From Zanthoxylum bungeanum (lineage: Eukaryota > Streptophyta > Magnoliopsida > Sapindales > Rutaceae), in assembly GCA_019454045.1 (NCBI GenBank), contig SKCR01038133.1:62001-126000 (forward strand): DNA of 64,000 nucleotides, read 5' to 3'. Shown here one piece after another: positions 43,410 to 57,424 of this stretch; within the stretch, counting starts at the first letter, position 1, and each line of letters starts with the position of its first letter. Under the pieces are notes generated by a model. That model did no database searches. It was not told the DNA's origin and saw only the letters and a program-made list of their open reading frames with translations. The position numbers and the translations under genes were made by a program.

Positions 43410-45667
43410 TGTTAGGGTTGGTGCTCGGAGTGCCAATTCGGATCGTATTTATGTCTGATTCATAAATACGAACAATTCTTTTTTTTTTCTATAATATTAC
43501 TTATTTAATGGTAGCACCTATTGTCTTTTATATACATATTCGATCTAATTACGATTAGATATCTAATTATGATTAGATTGAAACTAAATTTGATTTAATG
43601 ATACGTTTATATTAGACAAAGACCATATGATTTACAACGTCACCAATCTATTTAGATCAGACCTTCGACTTGAGATACCACAGTGGATATATGAGTTATC
43701 CTCCACACTTTGATGGCAGTCATGTCACCGATCTATTTAGATCAGACCTCCGCCTATTCGTTGGGTGTGGACTGATGCTCATGATATCCAGTGCGTATCA
43801 AGATAGAATCCGTCAATCTTGTGTACATGGCATATGTATCATACACGTGTTTGCGATCTAGTAAATCCATGGCTGTGGTATAACTTCGGAATCAAGTTCC
43901 GAGTGTTATTTAGAGATCGTAAATTTGAAAGTCGACTATATTATACCATAAGGAATTGACGTTCTTATCTATATCCTAAGTATAATATGGATAGCCTGTG
44001 ACGGAGGAATTATACGTATGCAATGACCTCGACTTGCATAGTTTAGCGAGATTATCTGTGGTCGTCATAATTCATGAGTGGGTGAATTATGGACATGAAA
44101 TTGGATTTCGTGATGGATAAACCTAAACTTAGAGAGTCCTACAATATGAAGTGTACTCGTTGAGCATTTGGGCAACGCGTTATGAATAATACAGATTATT
44201 CATAATACTTCACTGAATTAAATGAGTTAATTCGAATCGTTTAATCGGTTAAACGAAAACACATGCTTTCGGGAATTTTGGTCAATTAATAATTAATGTG
44301 TATTTGTATTTGATACAAAATTTGATTTGATACATATTAATTAATTGTCAAATGAGACTTTGACACATGTCATTAATATATGTGTTTGTTATTTAATATA
44401 AATACAAATACATATATAATAATAATTATATTAATTAACTATTTAGATATTTAAATGTTAAATATTTAAATAATTAAATTATATATATATTACATAATTA
44501 TTATGTTATATGGCTAATTATTATTGATACATGTGGCATGTTTTAATTAAGCTTTAAGTGTGCAAATTTGATTTGTCAAACTTAAAGCTTATCTTATCTT
44601 ATTTTTAATTTAATGAAATTAAATTGGAAAATGACCATAATAACCCCACAAAGTCGACAATGAGCATTTAAAAAGGGAAAATTTTTTCTTTTCACTTACA
44701 AGGCTAAGCAAGGCTGAATACTCCATCTCCAAAACACTCTCCAATTTGCTTGATGATTCAATGGAGAAATGTGAAGAAAATCAAGAAATTACTTAAGGAA
44801 TTAGGAGAATTAAAGGTAATTCTTTATATCCCTAAGCCTTGAAAGCATGTTTCTCGTTCTTGATTTAATAGAATGGTTCTGGGGTTTACCTATTTCTTAG
44901 AAATTGGGGCTTTTTGATTTGAAAGATGGAATGGAAGGCTTATTGCATGTGTGAAGTGATTTTGAATGATATTATTATAATATTAGTTCAATTTAATCAT
45001 TTGATGATATGTTTCCATTCTAGAGTGTTATGACCACTCTTGTAATGCCTATAATTGTTCTTGGGTGCTTCATTGGTGGTGGCTTGGATTGATGTTAGTA
45101 TTAATATGATTAATATTGAGAAAGTTGGATTAAAGCATGAAAAATTGACATTTCTGGTTTATGGATCAGATCTGGAAATTCTAAGTTTATTTTAATGAAA
45201 ATAATGTCATATGAATGTATTGGATGTGTTTTGGGTGTTGGAACAATTTCCGGAAATTGTTTCAGAGTTGAAATATGCGAAAACGGTGAAAAACGGCATT
45301 ACCGGGTGACTTTTGAGCCAACCGGGTGACGGCTGCCCAAACAGTTGATTAGTCACTGTTTGGGCAGCCCATGAACTGCCCTAGCACTGTTGTGGCTGAC
45401 CTGGCCAGTCCCCATGTGCATTGGATAGTTAGTTCGGTCAAAAACACGTTTTATGCCATTTTGCGGAAAACTGTTTTCGTAAAAGTTTCGCGATGTTTCT
45501 TAATTATTTATGTCGTTATTTGATATCGAATAAATATGTTTAGGTGAAATACGAATGAATTATTCATATTAGATATTGAATAATTTATTCGGTATTTTAA
45601 AAAGTTTTAAAATTACGATTTCACCCGAACCGCGAGCTTCCGCTGCGCCCGCCCCAAAACCCCAACA
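43410..45667 (+). repeat. Left LTR of the first copia element, with ~320-bp deletion
   Basis: About 300 bp shorter than the right LTR because sequence matching 50190-50500 is missing near 43642. At the junction a short extra copy of CACCAATCTATTTAGATCAG, normally found further downstream, is present. This suggests template switching. Confidence 0.88.
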
Positions 45668-45670
45668 AAA

Positions 45671-45682
45671 TGGTATCAGAGC
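45671..45682 (+). other. Primer-binding site, tRNA-iMet type
   Basis: TGGTATCAGAGC, three bases after the LTR end. This is the canonical plant copia primer site. Confidence 0.95.
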
Positions 45683-46024
45683 AGGTCTGATCCTTCATCC
45701 ATTACATTAGTCATGCCTGATATATGATATATAATCCAATTTTGATGTTTGCACATATATATGATTAGATATTTCTTGACTTTTCGGTTCTACGCTAACA
45801 GGAAACGTAACTGAAATTTACTGGTTAAATTATGTTATGTTTTCTAAGGTAGAATTGAATTGTTTAAAAATTGATCTAGATTGAATTCTGCATTTGATGT
45901 AGAGCAATGTTTTCTTGAGGAATATCCCCGCTTAAATAAGGCAGTAAAGTGACATGTATTGGATGCATGTTTCTTGGTCCGTCTTGTCAATACGGTTTAT
46001 GGGTATTTTTCTATGGTTGCATCC

Positions 46025-46327
46025 GAGAAAGTGCCAAAGCAGTGAGGGTGTAGTTGATAGAATTTTATCCATGCCGGATGTATATTTGATACTAAATAAA
46101 TTCAAGTGAAAGTGGAAATCCTGAACGTGCCAAAGCTGTTAGGACTACATCGGTAGCTTGAGTTTGTCATTGGCAAGTGAAGCCTTGATACACCTCCTTG
46201 TGAACGTGCCAAAGCTGTCATAACGAGAAACAGTCAGGACCAAAATCAGGAGTCACAGTGAGTGTGATTGACAATGAGTTGCCTACCTAATGAATATACG
46301 TAGACCAGATCGTGCCAAAGCTGTGAG
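46025..46327 (+). repeat. Four spaced GTGCCAAAGCTGT motifs in the leader
   Basis: Copies at about 46025-46046, 46123-46140, 46202-46218 and 46308-46327, each inside different surrounding sequence. The same four motifs occur in the same order in the second copia element (60065-60366). Confidence 0.85.
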
Positions 46328-49300
46328 TCGAAATATATTCATGGGGTCCACCTCTCACTATGGAATTCGATTTAATTATTAAATTCTTGTTTTCCGTTGG
46401 GGATTACGGTATTATGTAAAGTAGTGGGAGACACTGCTTGGTTAAAAATCCATAACTAAAGCAATGTGTAATATTATGGAAATTGCTGCTTTTGTTTTCC
46501 TTTATTCTATATTGTTAATAGAATTATACTTCTAATCCATTACATGCATATTACTTGAATATTTTTTCTGACTTTACTTATGGTTGCGTTTTTCTAGAAT
46601 AGGTTCTAGAATATTAGTAAACTTGGATATTGTTAGATTAGTCAAAACTATCAGAAACTGTTGTTCCGATTTTGTTGAAAATCAAGATGGTTAATGACTT
46701 AGTTACTAAGTCACGATAAGTAATCTAAATAGATATCTGTTTTAGGATATAATTATCTAGAGAGAATAGTTTCTTATGCAGTAAGAATTGACGTGAATTA
46801 GTTCATGTCTCGAGATTCTTGACTGACATTAAGAAAACCCTATTAGGTATTTGTTTATCTTATAATGACATTTCTTGGCTTTAATGACTTTTAGAAGTCA
46901 CGTGTTTGACACAGTTTGCTAATCAATTATTTACAATTGTTGTGAATAATTGAAGGCAAATTATAAAGCTAAAGAAACGAGATGTGTATAGTTGTGTATA
47001 AAGAATATCGATTCTCACAATACGACAACTGTAGGTATTGGATACCAGATTCCCCGTCTAGTTATTTAAAATAATGTTTAATGATTGTTTTGATATTTGA
47101 TATCAGAACTTGTGACTATTAGATAGTTACTTGTTCTTTATAAACAGTTATTTCATATTTTAATATGACTAGTAGTGTCATTGATGAAGAGATAAATATT
47201 AAGAAAAATATTCAGTTAACTAAATAACTTAGAACATAGCTTTATGAGATTTTATCACATAAGCATTAGATGCTTATTCTGTATGGTAAAAGATGATCTG
47301 ATACAAGATCACACTATATATCCTTATCCATTTAATGAATATTGTATTCAGGATGTGATTAAATCTCATTTAACCAACGATCATCATTGGACCACAGATT
47401 TATTAAACTAATACATTGGATGCATGTAGTTTAATGAATTATAAATTGCCATGGATAGTTTTATTTACTTCGTAACTTAGTTAATGAATTGTCATGACTT
47501 GGTCACATGTTTCTAAAAGAATATATATTGAACGTCTTGAATGGTTCGAGAACTTTCAATATGTTTCTGATGAAACGCGGATAGAATGTTTTGAATGGTT
47601 TAAAGATATTCTATTTGAAGTGTTGAAAACTATATTTTAAAATTCATCGTGAGTATTTGAATTGTTCAATGATGTTTGATATGATCAAACATATGAATTT
47701 ATGGCAATTAGTTCTAAATTTATTTAATGAATTTGATTCTTACTCAATATAATTCTTCTACGATTCCATCGTGATGGAATTGGTCAGTGAGAGAAATCGA
47801 ATCTTATATGATTTGATTCGTTTGATATTGAGTGTTACCGAATTAGTTTCAATACTCTTGGGGTTATGCTCCAATTACACTTATTCATCCTTTTAATCAT
47901 TGTTTCATTAGTCTCTATAGTTACGTATATGATATTATAGGTAGAAAACTCGAATCTTGAAAAGTTTGAGATTTGAATCTTTCTTTTGTATAATGGTTAT
48001 ATAATTGAAAGTACTTGCGCCTCAGAGGTACAAGTAAAAGTTTATCATTTATTCTATTTAATAGAATATTGTATTCTATTTGATAGAATATCTTTTCTAT
48101 AATCCCGTGTAATAAAATTATTTTATTACTTGGTGTGTAACATCGGATGTTGACAATTGTAGAAAAGACTTGACTTATTGAAGTCAAATGTGAGAGTGAT
48201 AAACTAAAAATGGAACTACATAATTAATTAGATGAAATGACCCTACGATATCTTCCGTATAAGTTTAATAGGATGTCAAAATCATTTACAAAGTATTTGA
48301 TACTTATTGGTTCTTCTATTTTCTTATCGAAGAAAATTATCCTATAACTTATAGTGGGAGCGATATTTTATTTCGATTTCGGTAGTTAGCATTGAACCAT
48401 AGATCTAAAATTGTTCGTAGCTTACTACGATCAAGTTTTAAACTTGAATAAGCTTTCGTTATGAATCGTTCATAAAATGTGCAAATTGTTTACGAAGCAA
48501 AAGCAAAGTGAGCTTATTAAAGGTTTGACCTTTATAGTATGACAATGAGAAAAGTTATACTCAGTGATCTATTGTAGATTCTGAGAAAATTTGTCTCTAG
48601 TTGCACTAATTGAACAATTAAGGATCTGTTGGTTAATGTTGATATTAAACTATGTATTTTGGCTAAAGAATGCAAAGTGGCGTTCTTGAATATTTTCTTC
48701 GAATGAGAGATCCGTTGTGGTTCTTTGTTTGAAGAGTTCATTCTAGAATGGCCCTAGAGTTTGTATTCTGCTAAGATCACAGTTTGATATAATAGCTTAT
48801 AGAGCCTATTGTAGACTCAGATAAGCTTTCCGAAAATCTGTGTTCTCTAATTTTGATACAGTCAGATTGCCTGATTTTATCAAAGCATAGAGAATTCATA
48901 TTTGATAGTAGGGTCAGTGGGAACGTACAAATTTCATTCTAGTATTATATATCCTCACGACAATATCATTATTAATGTAATAATGCAATGTTTGTGAGGT
49001 AAAAGGTTTACCTAAGTCTTATTTTCTCCGTGATAGCAGTGGCAGTAGTCTCTGTTATATTTGATATAAAGTTTCATATATGATATAAAACTAAGATACT
49101 TGTGAGAAAATCTCATTAGTCGTTCATTAGATATGATCTAATAAATGACACAACAAGACTATCTGTATGACAGTTATTATAACTGTTTGACAGTTAGTGT
49201 GTCTATTATATATAGTATTTATCTTTCGTAAAGAATGATTCCTTTGTCGAAAGAGAAATTGATTAGAATGTCTAATCAATATTATGCATTATAGGATGAT

Positions 49301-49950
49301 GGCATAATGAATATTGTATTATGTACGATTAAAGATATCAATTTAATTGTAATTGTTACGAGTTATTTTGATATGCAGTAGACCATAGATGTGTCTTGAA
49401 ACATGTTCTTTGTTATCTTTGAGATATTAAGAACAAGTTTCTTATTCATGGAGAATATAATCCGCAACCATTAGGGTCAAATTAATTTTGAATCTAATTA
49501 TGACGTTAGATGGTCTACGTTATATAAAGTCAGAAAATATGCAGTGGGAGTGTCACGATTGATTCTACTGTATTAGTGGAATTGTTTTCAACTTATGAAG
49601 TATTGACTTATGAAGTTGCATTGTGACCTTATAGATGAGAAGTTTTGATATTAGTGTTGTGCTTGCAGTTGTCTGCATAATATTTGGATTTGATCCCTAA
49701 ATACATAGATAACTCAGTAGTTGTAGCACAATATTGATGGCATATCTGAGTCATATTGATGTATAACTTAGGTTATACAATGTATGAATGATGCTGGCTA
49801 AGGGAAACGATTGGGTTTGTTGGACAAACTCAATGTGTTAAAGTAGACTTACTTGTTGTTGCCTACCTTTTGAGTGCTAGGTGAGCTCTTGAGGGCCATG
49901 AGTATGTGATACACATTGAGATGTGTATAAGATACCGTGGATTGACACTA
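46328..49950 (+). other. Non-coding interior of the first copia element
   Basis: AT-rich, no frame above 90 codons on either strand, and no gag, protease, integrase or reverse-transcriptase motif recognised. The first 150 bases still align with the leader of the second copia element (GATTACGGTATT, TAGTGGGAGA, AAAAATCCAT). Confidence 0.7.
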
Positions 49951-49967
49951 GAACAAGTGAGAGAAAT
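49951..49967 (+). other. Polypurine-rich tract of the first copia element
   Basis: GAACAAGTGAGAGAAAT ends at the right LTR start. It is the expected place for plus-strand priming. Confidence 0.75.
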
Positions 49968-52524
49968 TGTTAGGGTTGGTGCTCGGAGTGCCAATCTGGA
50001 TCGTATTTATGTCTGATTCATAAATACGAACAATTCTTTGTTCCATAATATTACTTATTTAATGGTATCACCTCTTGTCTTGTATATACATATTCGATAT
50101 AATTACGATTAGATATCTAACTATGATTAGATTGAAACTAAATTTGATTTAGTGATACGTGTATATTAGATAAAGACCCTAGGATTTACAACGTAGTGCA
50201 CAGTTACAACGTAGTTTGTAATTGACATTGGGAAGCGTCACTATAAGTTGTATATCCTTAAATAAAGTTCATGGTCAAGATTTACTAACACGGGTTGGTT
50301 AGTAAAATCCGCTGAGACCAGTACATGTCGTATATCGTGACTTGGTCTGATGGTTTATCCCAATAAACCATGAGTCTCGGGAGACTCGTATATACATGTA
50401 GGTGTTTATTTGATAAACACTGAGCGACTCACTGAAGATTTCCTAATAGATGGTACACCAACGTCAATAAGAATCTTCTCGAGTTGAGCGAGCATAGTGG
50501 CCCTTCGACTTGAGATTCCACAGTGGATATATGAGTTATCCTCCACACTTTGATGGCAGTCACGTCACCGATCTATTTAGATCAAACCTCCGCCTGTTCG
50601 TTGGGTGTGGATTGATGCTCATGATATCCAGTGCGTATCAAGATAGAATCCGTCAGTCCTGTGTACAGGGCATATGTATCCTACACGTGTTTGCGATCTA
50701 GTAAATCCATGGTCGTGGTATAACTTCGGAATCAAGTTCCGAGTGTTATTTAGAGATCGTAAATTTGAAAGTCGACTATATTATACCATAAGTATTTGAC
50801 GTTCTTATCTATATCTCAGGTATAATATGGATAGCTTGTGACGAAGGGATTATACGTATGCAATGACCTCGACTTGCATAGTTTAACGAGATTATCTGTG
50901 GTCGTCATAATTCATGAGTGGGTGAATTATGGACACGGAATTGGATTTCGTGATGGATAAACCTAAACTTAGAGAGTCCTACAATATGAAGTGTACTCAT
51001 TGAGCACTTGGGCAACGCGTTATGAATAATACAGATTATTCATAATACTTCACTGAATTAAATGAGTTAATTCAAATCGTTTAATCGGTTAAACGAAAAC
51101 ACATGCTTTCGGGAATTTTGGTCAATTAATAATTAATGTGTATTTGTATTTGATACAAAATTGATTTGATACATATTAATTAATTGTCAAATGAGACTTT
51201 GACACATACCATTAATATATGTGTTTGTTATTGAATGTAAATACAAATACATATATAATAATAAATATATTAATTAATTATTTATATATTTAAATGTTAA
51301 ATATTTAAATAATTAAATTATATCTATATTACATAATTGTTATGTTATGGCTAATTATTACTGATACATGTGGCATGTTTTAATTTAGCTTTAAGTGTGC
51401 AAATTTGATTTGTCAAACTTAAAGCTTATCTTAGCTTATCTTATCTTTTCTTATCTTATCTTTAATTTAATGAAATTAAATTGGAAAATGACCATAATAA
51501 CCCCACAAAGTCGGCAATGAGCATTTAAAAAGGGAAATTTTTTTCTTTTCACTTACAAGGCTAAACATGGCAGAATACTCCATCTCCAAAACACTCTCCA
51601 ATTTGCTTGATGATTCAAGGGAGAAAGGTGAAGAAAATCAAGAAATTACTTAAGAAATTTGGAGAATTAAAGGTAATTCTTTATATCCCTAATCCTTGAA
51701 AGCATGTTTCTTGTTCTTGATTTACTAGAATGGTTCTAGGGTTTACTTATTTCTTAGAAATTGGGGCTTTTTGATTTGGAAGTTGGAATGGAAGGCGTAT
51801 TGCATGTGTGAAGTGATTTTGAATGATATTATTGTAATATTAGTTCAATTTAATCATTTGATGATATGTTTCCATTCTAGAGCGTTAAGACCACTCTTGT
51901 AATGCCTAGAATTGTTCTTGGGTGCTTCATTGGTGGTGGCTTGGATTGGTGTTAGTATTAATATGATTAATATTGAGAAAGTTGGATTAAAGCATGAAAA
52001 ATTGACATTTCTGGTTTCTGGATCAGATCTGGAAATTCTGGGTTTATTGTGATGAAAATAATGTCATATGAATGTATTGGATGTGTTTTGGGTGTTGGAA
52101 CAATTTCCGGAAATTGTTTCGGAGTTGAAATATGCGAAAACGGTGAAAAACGGCGTTACCGGGTGACTTTTGAGCCAACCGGGTGACGACTGCCCAAACA
52201 GTTGATTGGTCACTGTTCAGGCAGCCCATGAACTGCCCTAGCACTTTTGGGGCTGACCTGGGCAGCCCCCATATGCATTGGGTAGTCGGTTCGGTTAAAA
52301 ACGTGTTTTATGTAATTTTGCTGAAAACCATTTTCGTAAAGGTTTCGCGATGTTTCTTAATGATTTATGTCGTTATTTGATATTGAATAAATATGTTTAG
52401 GTGAAATATGAATGAATTATTCATATTGGATATTGAATAATTTATTCGGTAATTTAAAAAGTTTTAAAATTACGATTTCACCCGAACCGCGAGCTTCCGC
52501 TGCGCCCGCGCCAAAACCCCAACA
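49968..52524 (+). repeat. Right LTR of the first copia element
   Basis: 2557 bp, full-length version of the left LTR. It contains TTAGATCA-rich blocks also seen in the LTR of the second copia element (for example GATCTATTTAGATCA). Confidence 0.9.
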
Positions 52525-53462
52525 AAAATCTTATAGCATTTCAATCATATAAGCATACCTTGAAAACATGAAATACCTGTCACGACTTCTTGAGAGATGT
52601 CACGTAACATAACTTAGGAATCATAAACGTGTAGCATGTCAATCACGTAATCATAACTCGAAAAAACATGTGATAACTGTTGCGATTCTTGAGATGCAAC
52701 ACATGCTATAATCACTCATCATGAACAAATGGTAATCTGAAAACATGCTTAAGTTCTAAATCTATCAGTCGTGTAAACATAAATTTAATTTGTGAAGCAT
52801 TTAAAGTTGGAAAACATGGAAATAATAGCATTCATTAATAGAACTGACGTACAATCCTAATATTCACGTGATCAAGTGGAACTTGATGGATTTTCCTTAT
52901 GTAGAATCTATGAAACATAAGTTTAAGTATTGTTAGTATACTTGGACATTTACGATCCTAAATATGTATGTGAATAATACTTGTGCCCGTGAAACCTACG
53001 GTATTTTCTAGCATTACAGCTATTACGGGTACTAGTACAAGGTATCCAACCTGATAAAATTACTTAAGACATCACAATGATTCTTATCGCACTAATCACT
53101 CACCACCAAGATGGGCTCACAACCAAACCCTCAAATACACACCATAACCTACGACAACAATACCATATCACACAAGCAATGATCATAACAACAATAACAA
53201 CATGAATATTGGCTTTATACACTCCCATGTCATGAAAATCATGCAAAACTACACCCCACACTCATTGTAATAACCAAATCTAAACCTTAGGTTTTGATTC
53301 AACTCAAACCATGCATAAATCATGATAATAACCACTAATATAAACATGATTAACACTCTAATTAATAAAAATCATGAAAAATGGACATGAGACATGCTTG
53401 AATTCTATGTATTAAGATGATTGACCTAAGAAGTCATGCTTGAAGTGCATGGAAATTACTTG
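52525..53462. other. Old gypsy-like or unclassified repeat sequence
   Basis: Continues the GTAACATAAC / CATGTCAATCACG style of the 42-43 kb minisatellite, interrupted by the copia insertion. No gene found. Confidence 0.45.
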
Positions 53463-53463
53463 G

Positions 53464-54370
53464 TGAAGATGAGAGACTCACCTTGCTATGATTAGCACAA
53501 GAAATTGCAAAAAAGATCTTCAAATTTCATGGTTAATCATGAGAGAAAATGAGTTTTAGGTCATGGGTGGGGTGATGGGAAAAGAAGAAAGGGGATAAAA
53601 TAACCTTAGCCATTAATTGGGCTATAAATATAAGCCCTGAGATTTTTATTTCCGCGTCCGCATTCAAACGCGGGCTCGAACGCAACACGAATGTGAAATT
53701 ATTGATGTGTTGTGCTCTAACCGCGTGGACAAACGTGACTCAAACATGAACATGCTGGATTGTTTCATTCGAACTATGTGAAGAACACGACACAAATGCG
53801 AACTCTAAAATTTTCAAGACTTATTACAACCCACTAAACTTGGCCAGATACGAAACTGGCCAATGCACAACCCAACATGTGCATAAAACATCTCGTGCAT
53901 GTAAATTAATTTGTAAAGATGAGGGACTTACCTTATTATGATTAGTATAAGAAATTGCAAGAAGGAAATTCAAATTTCATGGTTAATCATGAGAGAAAAT
54001 GGGTTTTAGGTCGTGGGTGGGGTGAGAGGAAAATAGGAAAGGGGAAAAATAACCTTAGCCATTCATAAGGCTATAAATAAAGGGCTTGAGATTTTTATTT
54101 CTGTGTCCGCATTCAAACGTGGGCTCGAACGCAACATAAATGCGAAATTATTGATGTGTTGTGTTCGAATGCATGGACGAATGCGACTTGAGCATGAACA
54201 CATTGGATAATTTCATACGAACGATGTAAAGAACGTGACACAAACGCAAACTCTGAAATTTTCAAGACTTATTACAGCCCATTAAAGTTGGCCCAATGCG
54301 AAATTGGCCAACGCACAACCCAACATGTGCGCAAAATATCTCGTGCATATACAAAATGACCATGATAGAC
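53464..54370. repeat. Tandem duplication of a ~453-bp unit
   Basis: Unit 1 (53464-53916) and unit 2 (53917-54370) share GAAATTGCAA, CATGGTTAATCATGAGAGAA, GGGTTTTAGGTC-like blocks, GTCCGCATTCAAACG and CAACCCAACATGTGC in order, with an estimated 80-85% identity. Each contains a decayed CGAACGCG cluster like that of the Ogre/Tat-type LTR. Confidence 0.85.
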
Positions 54371-54408
54371 ATGTTGTGATAACCGAGATGTTACATTTTT
54401 TTCCCCTT
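54371..54408 (-). mobile_element. Gypsy LTR end with polypurine tract
   Basis: On the minus strand AAGGGGAAAAAAA is followed by TGTAACATCTCGG. This is the polypurine tract / LTR-start junction of a minus-strand gypsy element whose LTR extends left through the 453-bp duplication. It is preceded by GATTCAAGGATGAATC, a decayed form of the GAGGACGAAATT motif. Confidence 0.6.
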
Positions 54409-54674
54409 AAATATGATTCATCCTTGAATCTAACCTTGAGTTACGTAACTAATACATGTAAGGAATTTTATCTACATGGTATAGAGAACTTACTTGGAGC
54501 CGATGGAAGGAGACAATGTTAACATCTCTATAAGCCTATAACATGAACATGTACATGAATTATATGAAACATTCTTAATACAACGTGATACACACATACA
54601 CACGCACACACATACACATATAAATATCATTTGACCTCATGGCCTACCATGAAAAATAAGTAAATATGTGGATC
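54409..54674. other. Remainder of gypsy internal sequence
   Basis: About 270 bases including a short CACACATACA-type microsatellite near 54590-54620. No coding domain is left. Confidence 0.4.
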
Positions 54675-55463
54675 TGTGACACCGTGTTTGTACACCCCGA
54701 TCATTCTAGTGTAACCCCGATAATTCTTTTTGACATGAGAGAAATATTAAGTATCATAAAATAATTTTTAAGTGCTTTAGTATTCATGAAATCATATTTC
54801 GAAAACTCAAGGAATTATTTGTAGCTCCGGTACGCGATTATTTTTCTATCATGTACCTACAACCTTTAGTATTTTGGCCATAACTTGGGCTACCAAAGTC
54901 CGTTTTTAGTGATATTTATATGGTCAGAAATTTTAGACCAAGATATACAACTTTTATGTTAAACATTTTTCCAAATGTTGAATAAAACATGGCCAAAAAC
55001 GCACATTTTATGACCTATATTGTTTAATTTCGAGCTGCCTTTACATTTTGAGCATGTGTCCAATTGTAAAAATAATATTTTATTACAAAAATTAGCCCAT
55101 TTGTGATAAAAATGTCCAGACACTATATGCCCTTCTTCTTTTAGCTTTAATACACGAAATCTCTAGACTTCTCTACACAAAAATTTCACTTAATCATTAT
55201 TTACGATCAAGGCAGTCACAATAGTGGATTTCATGTGCTTCTACAAGCTATTCTCAAGACAAGTAAGCTCCAAACCCTATCCCATCCATTTTTGAATTTC
55301 CTTACATGTATTCTTCACTTACAAATTCAAATTAGGGATTTAAATGAGTTGATTTTGCATGATTAGGCTAGGCTAAGTGTGTAATGAGGCTTTGAGGGTG
55401 GTCAATTAACATGAGTTATGTATTGATCTTGGTTGGGTTATCAAAAAATTACAATGGGTCTTC
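54675..55463. mobile_element. Probable gypsy LTR fragment
   Basis: Starts TGTGACACCG and contains CCATAACTTGGGCTACCAAA and related text typical, from memory, of chromovirus-type LTRs. It is cut at 55464 by the next LTR. Its partner was not found, so the call is tentative. Confidence 0.4.
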
Positions 55464-57416
55464 TGTTGGGATTTATGTCATAGAGTTTCATGTATTGTAA
55501 ACGGAATTGATTATTGTAATAATAATAAATACATTATTTATTTTATCAAAGTTGTTAGATTTATATCGCATATTGTCCAATTGTCTTGTTTATCTTGATT
55601 ACTATTGTACCTTCAGACTTAGTGTATGTTTGATGTACAAGAAGATTTAAGTCTGAAGTTAGTAATCTAAATAGTCTATAGAGAGCAAACAAAGAGGGTA
55701 TTTTGTTTGTGATTTATCTATAGCTGCGGTCCATTTTATACTTGTATGACGACCTTGATCCGGGATCGTTCATGTAGTGACATGAGAATGGAGGCACCGT
55801 GTATGATGAGATCATAAAAGACTGGACTCAGATAAATACGAATTTCTTTTAATATTCGTTAACCGAAGAAATTCATTTTATCTAATATATGGTCATATGG
55901 ATTCGATCTTAATCCTGAGTGTATTACGAACTCCTGCATGACATGCTATATTCTTTGATTTACTATGGTAAGGTTGGTGTTGTATTCCCGGCCAATAACT
56001 ACGTATTTTGGGGATATGTTTTGGTGTGTAGCTAAGAACGTTTTACATAGATATGAAATTCACTCATTCTTACGAGAAGCAGATGAATATCTCTTTTAAG
56101 AGTTGATTCGGGACTTGAACAATTTGAGCGCTCAACTTTTCTATTGCGAATAGAAAGTTTTATTTATTCATAATTGTTATGAATTAATTATTCATTATAG
56201 AATCAATGGTGCTTAAGAGATAAAATATTTAGAGGGTTTTAACGGACTTTTGACCCGGCTCTATTTATGAGATATTCGTGAAGGGCTATATCCATATGTA
56301 ATGACTATATCGATGGACACCAAAGTTGTTCGGTTATTTAATCCATCTAAGGTAACATGAGTTCAACTTTGAGTTTTTAGTGGAATAATTTGGAGTTAAT
56401 AATTCGTAATATTGATTAAAGAGTTTAATTAATATTTCGGAATTATTGGAGCTCGGAACCGTAGGTCCATTTGGTCCTCGTGCTAGCTCGATTAACTGTA
56501 GCAAACCTAATATAATTAGATTGTCTAATTATATGCTCATATTATATTTATTTATATATTATTAATTAGATTAATAATATTTATTGTCATAAATGAAAAC
56601 TATGTTAAATTAGTTTAACTTAATATTTTCTAGAATTCTTTGATTATGAGATACTCAAGTTAGTAATAATTATGAGATAATTACTACAACATAATTGAAG
56701 GTAAATAAATCATTATTAATATATTGCTTTTTATTTACCATTGGAGACAAAACCATATGGCTTACCATGTCATCCAAGCAATTATGTCTATTAGGTGGCT
56801 TGGATACACCTAATAGTTTTGTCATTAACTAATGCATTTTATGCTTTGGTATGGCCTCCACATATATGTGTTTGCCATTGAAAGAAATCATTGAATGTTT
56901 AATGAAAAATCCATTGTCTTTAACTTAACATTTCTTATGCTTTGGTATGACATTCACATTTTTTTGTTGGCCATTGCAAGAAAGCATTAGATGTTTAATG
57001 ACAATGTTAGTTGGCTTGTGTAAGAGAATATAATCTCTACCATTTCTCTCACTTCCCAAGGTTAACACTTTGCAATCATTCACACAATTATTGTGAGAAA
57101 GATTTGAAAGAAAAGAGAGAAAATAGAGAGTTCAAGCATTCACAAGTGTTGTAAAATTCCTAAAGCCAAACACCATTGTGACATCATAGTTCTCTAAATA
57201 GTTTAGAGATTTGATCTTAGTGAGTGAAGCCCACACTTCGGTTTGTTAGTTTCGAGCATAATTCGGAAGACCGAGTGGTTGATCCAAGTGTTGGACACTA
57301 AAGGATTAATCTTGGCTACTACAACAAAGGGAGAAGGTAAATTTTTTTTAAAGATCCATATCAGACCGGTGCCACCACAAGCAACTTCCGCCGCGCTAAA
57401 GAAAATCATTTCCTAC
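55464..57416 (+). mobile_element. Copia-type LTR (solo or cut)
   Basis: Opens TGTTGGGATTTATGTCATAG and ends TTCCTACA, consistent in structure with copia LTRs. The expected flank TCTTC does not recur and no primer site follows, because the second copia element begins at 57425. It is either a solo LTR with lost TSD or the LTR of an element split by that insertion. Confidence 0.55.
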
Positions 57417-57424
57417 ATATTTAT

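Larger units (their letters stand above)
43410..52524 (+). mobile_element. Copia-type LTR element with non-coding interior
   Basis: LTRs 43410-45667 and 49968-52524 share TGTTAGGGTTGGTGCTCGG...CCCCAACA ends. A tRNA-iMet primer site follows the left LTR and a purine-rich tract precedes the right one. Flanks are ATAAT and AAAAT, one mismatch. The 4.3-kb interior shows no coherent gag-pol frame, so it is either very decayed or a non-autonomous derivative. It shares its leader with the coding element at 57425, which places it in the copia superfamily. It landed in the minisatellite and gypsy-LTR region that continues at 52525. Confidence 0.88.
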
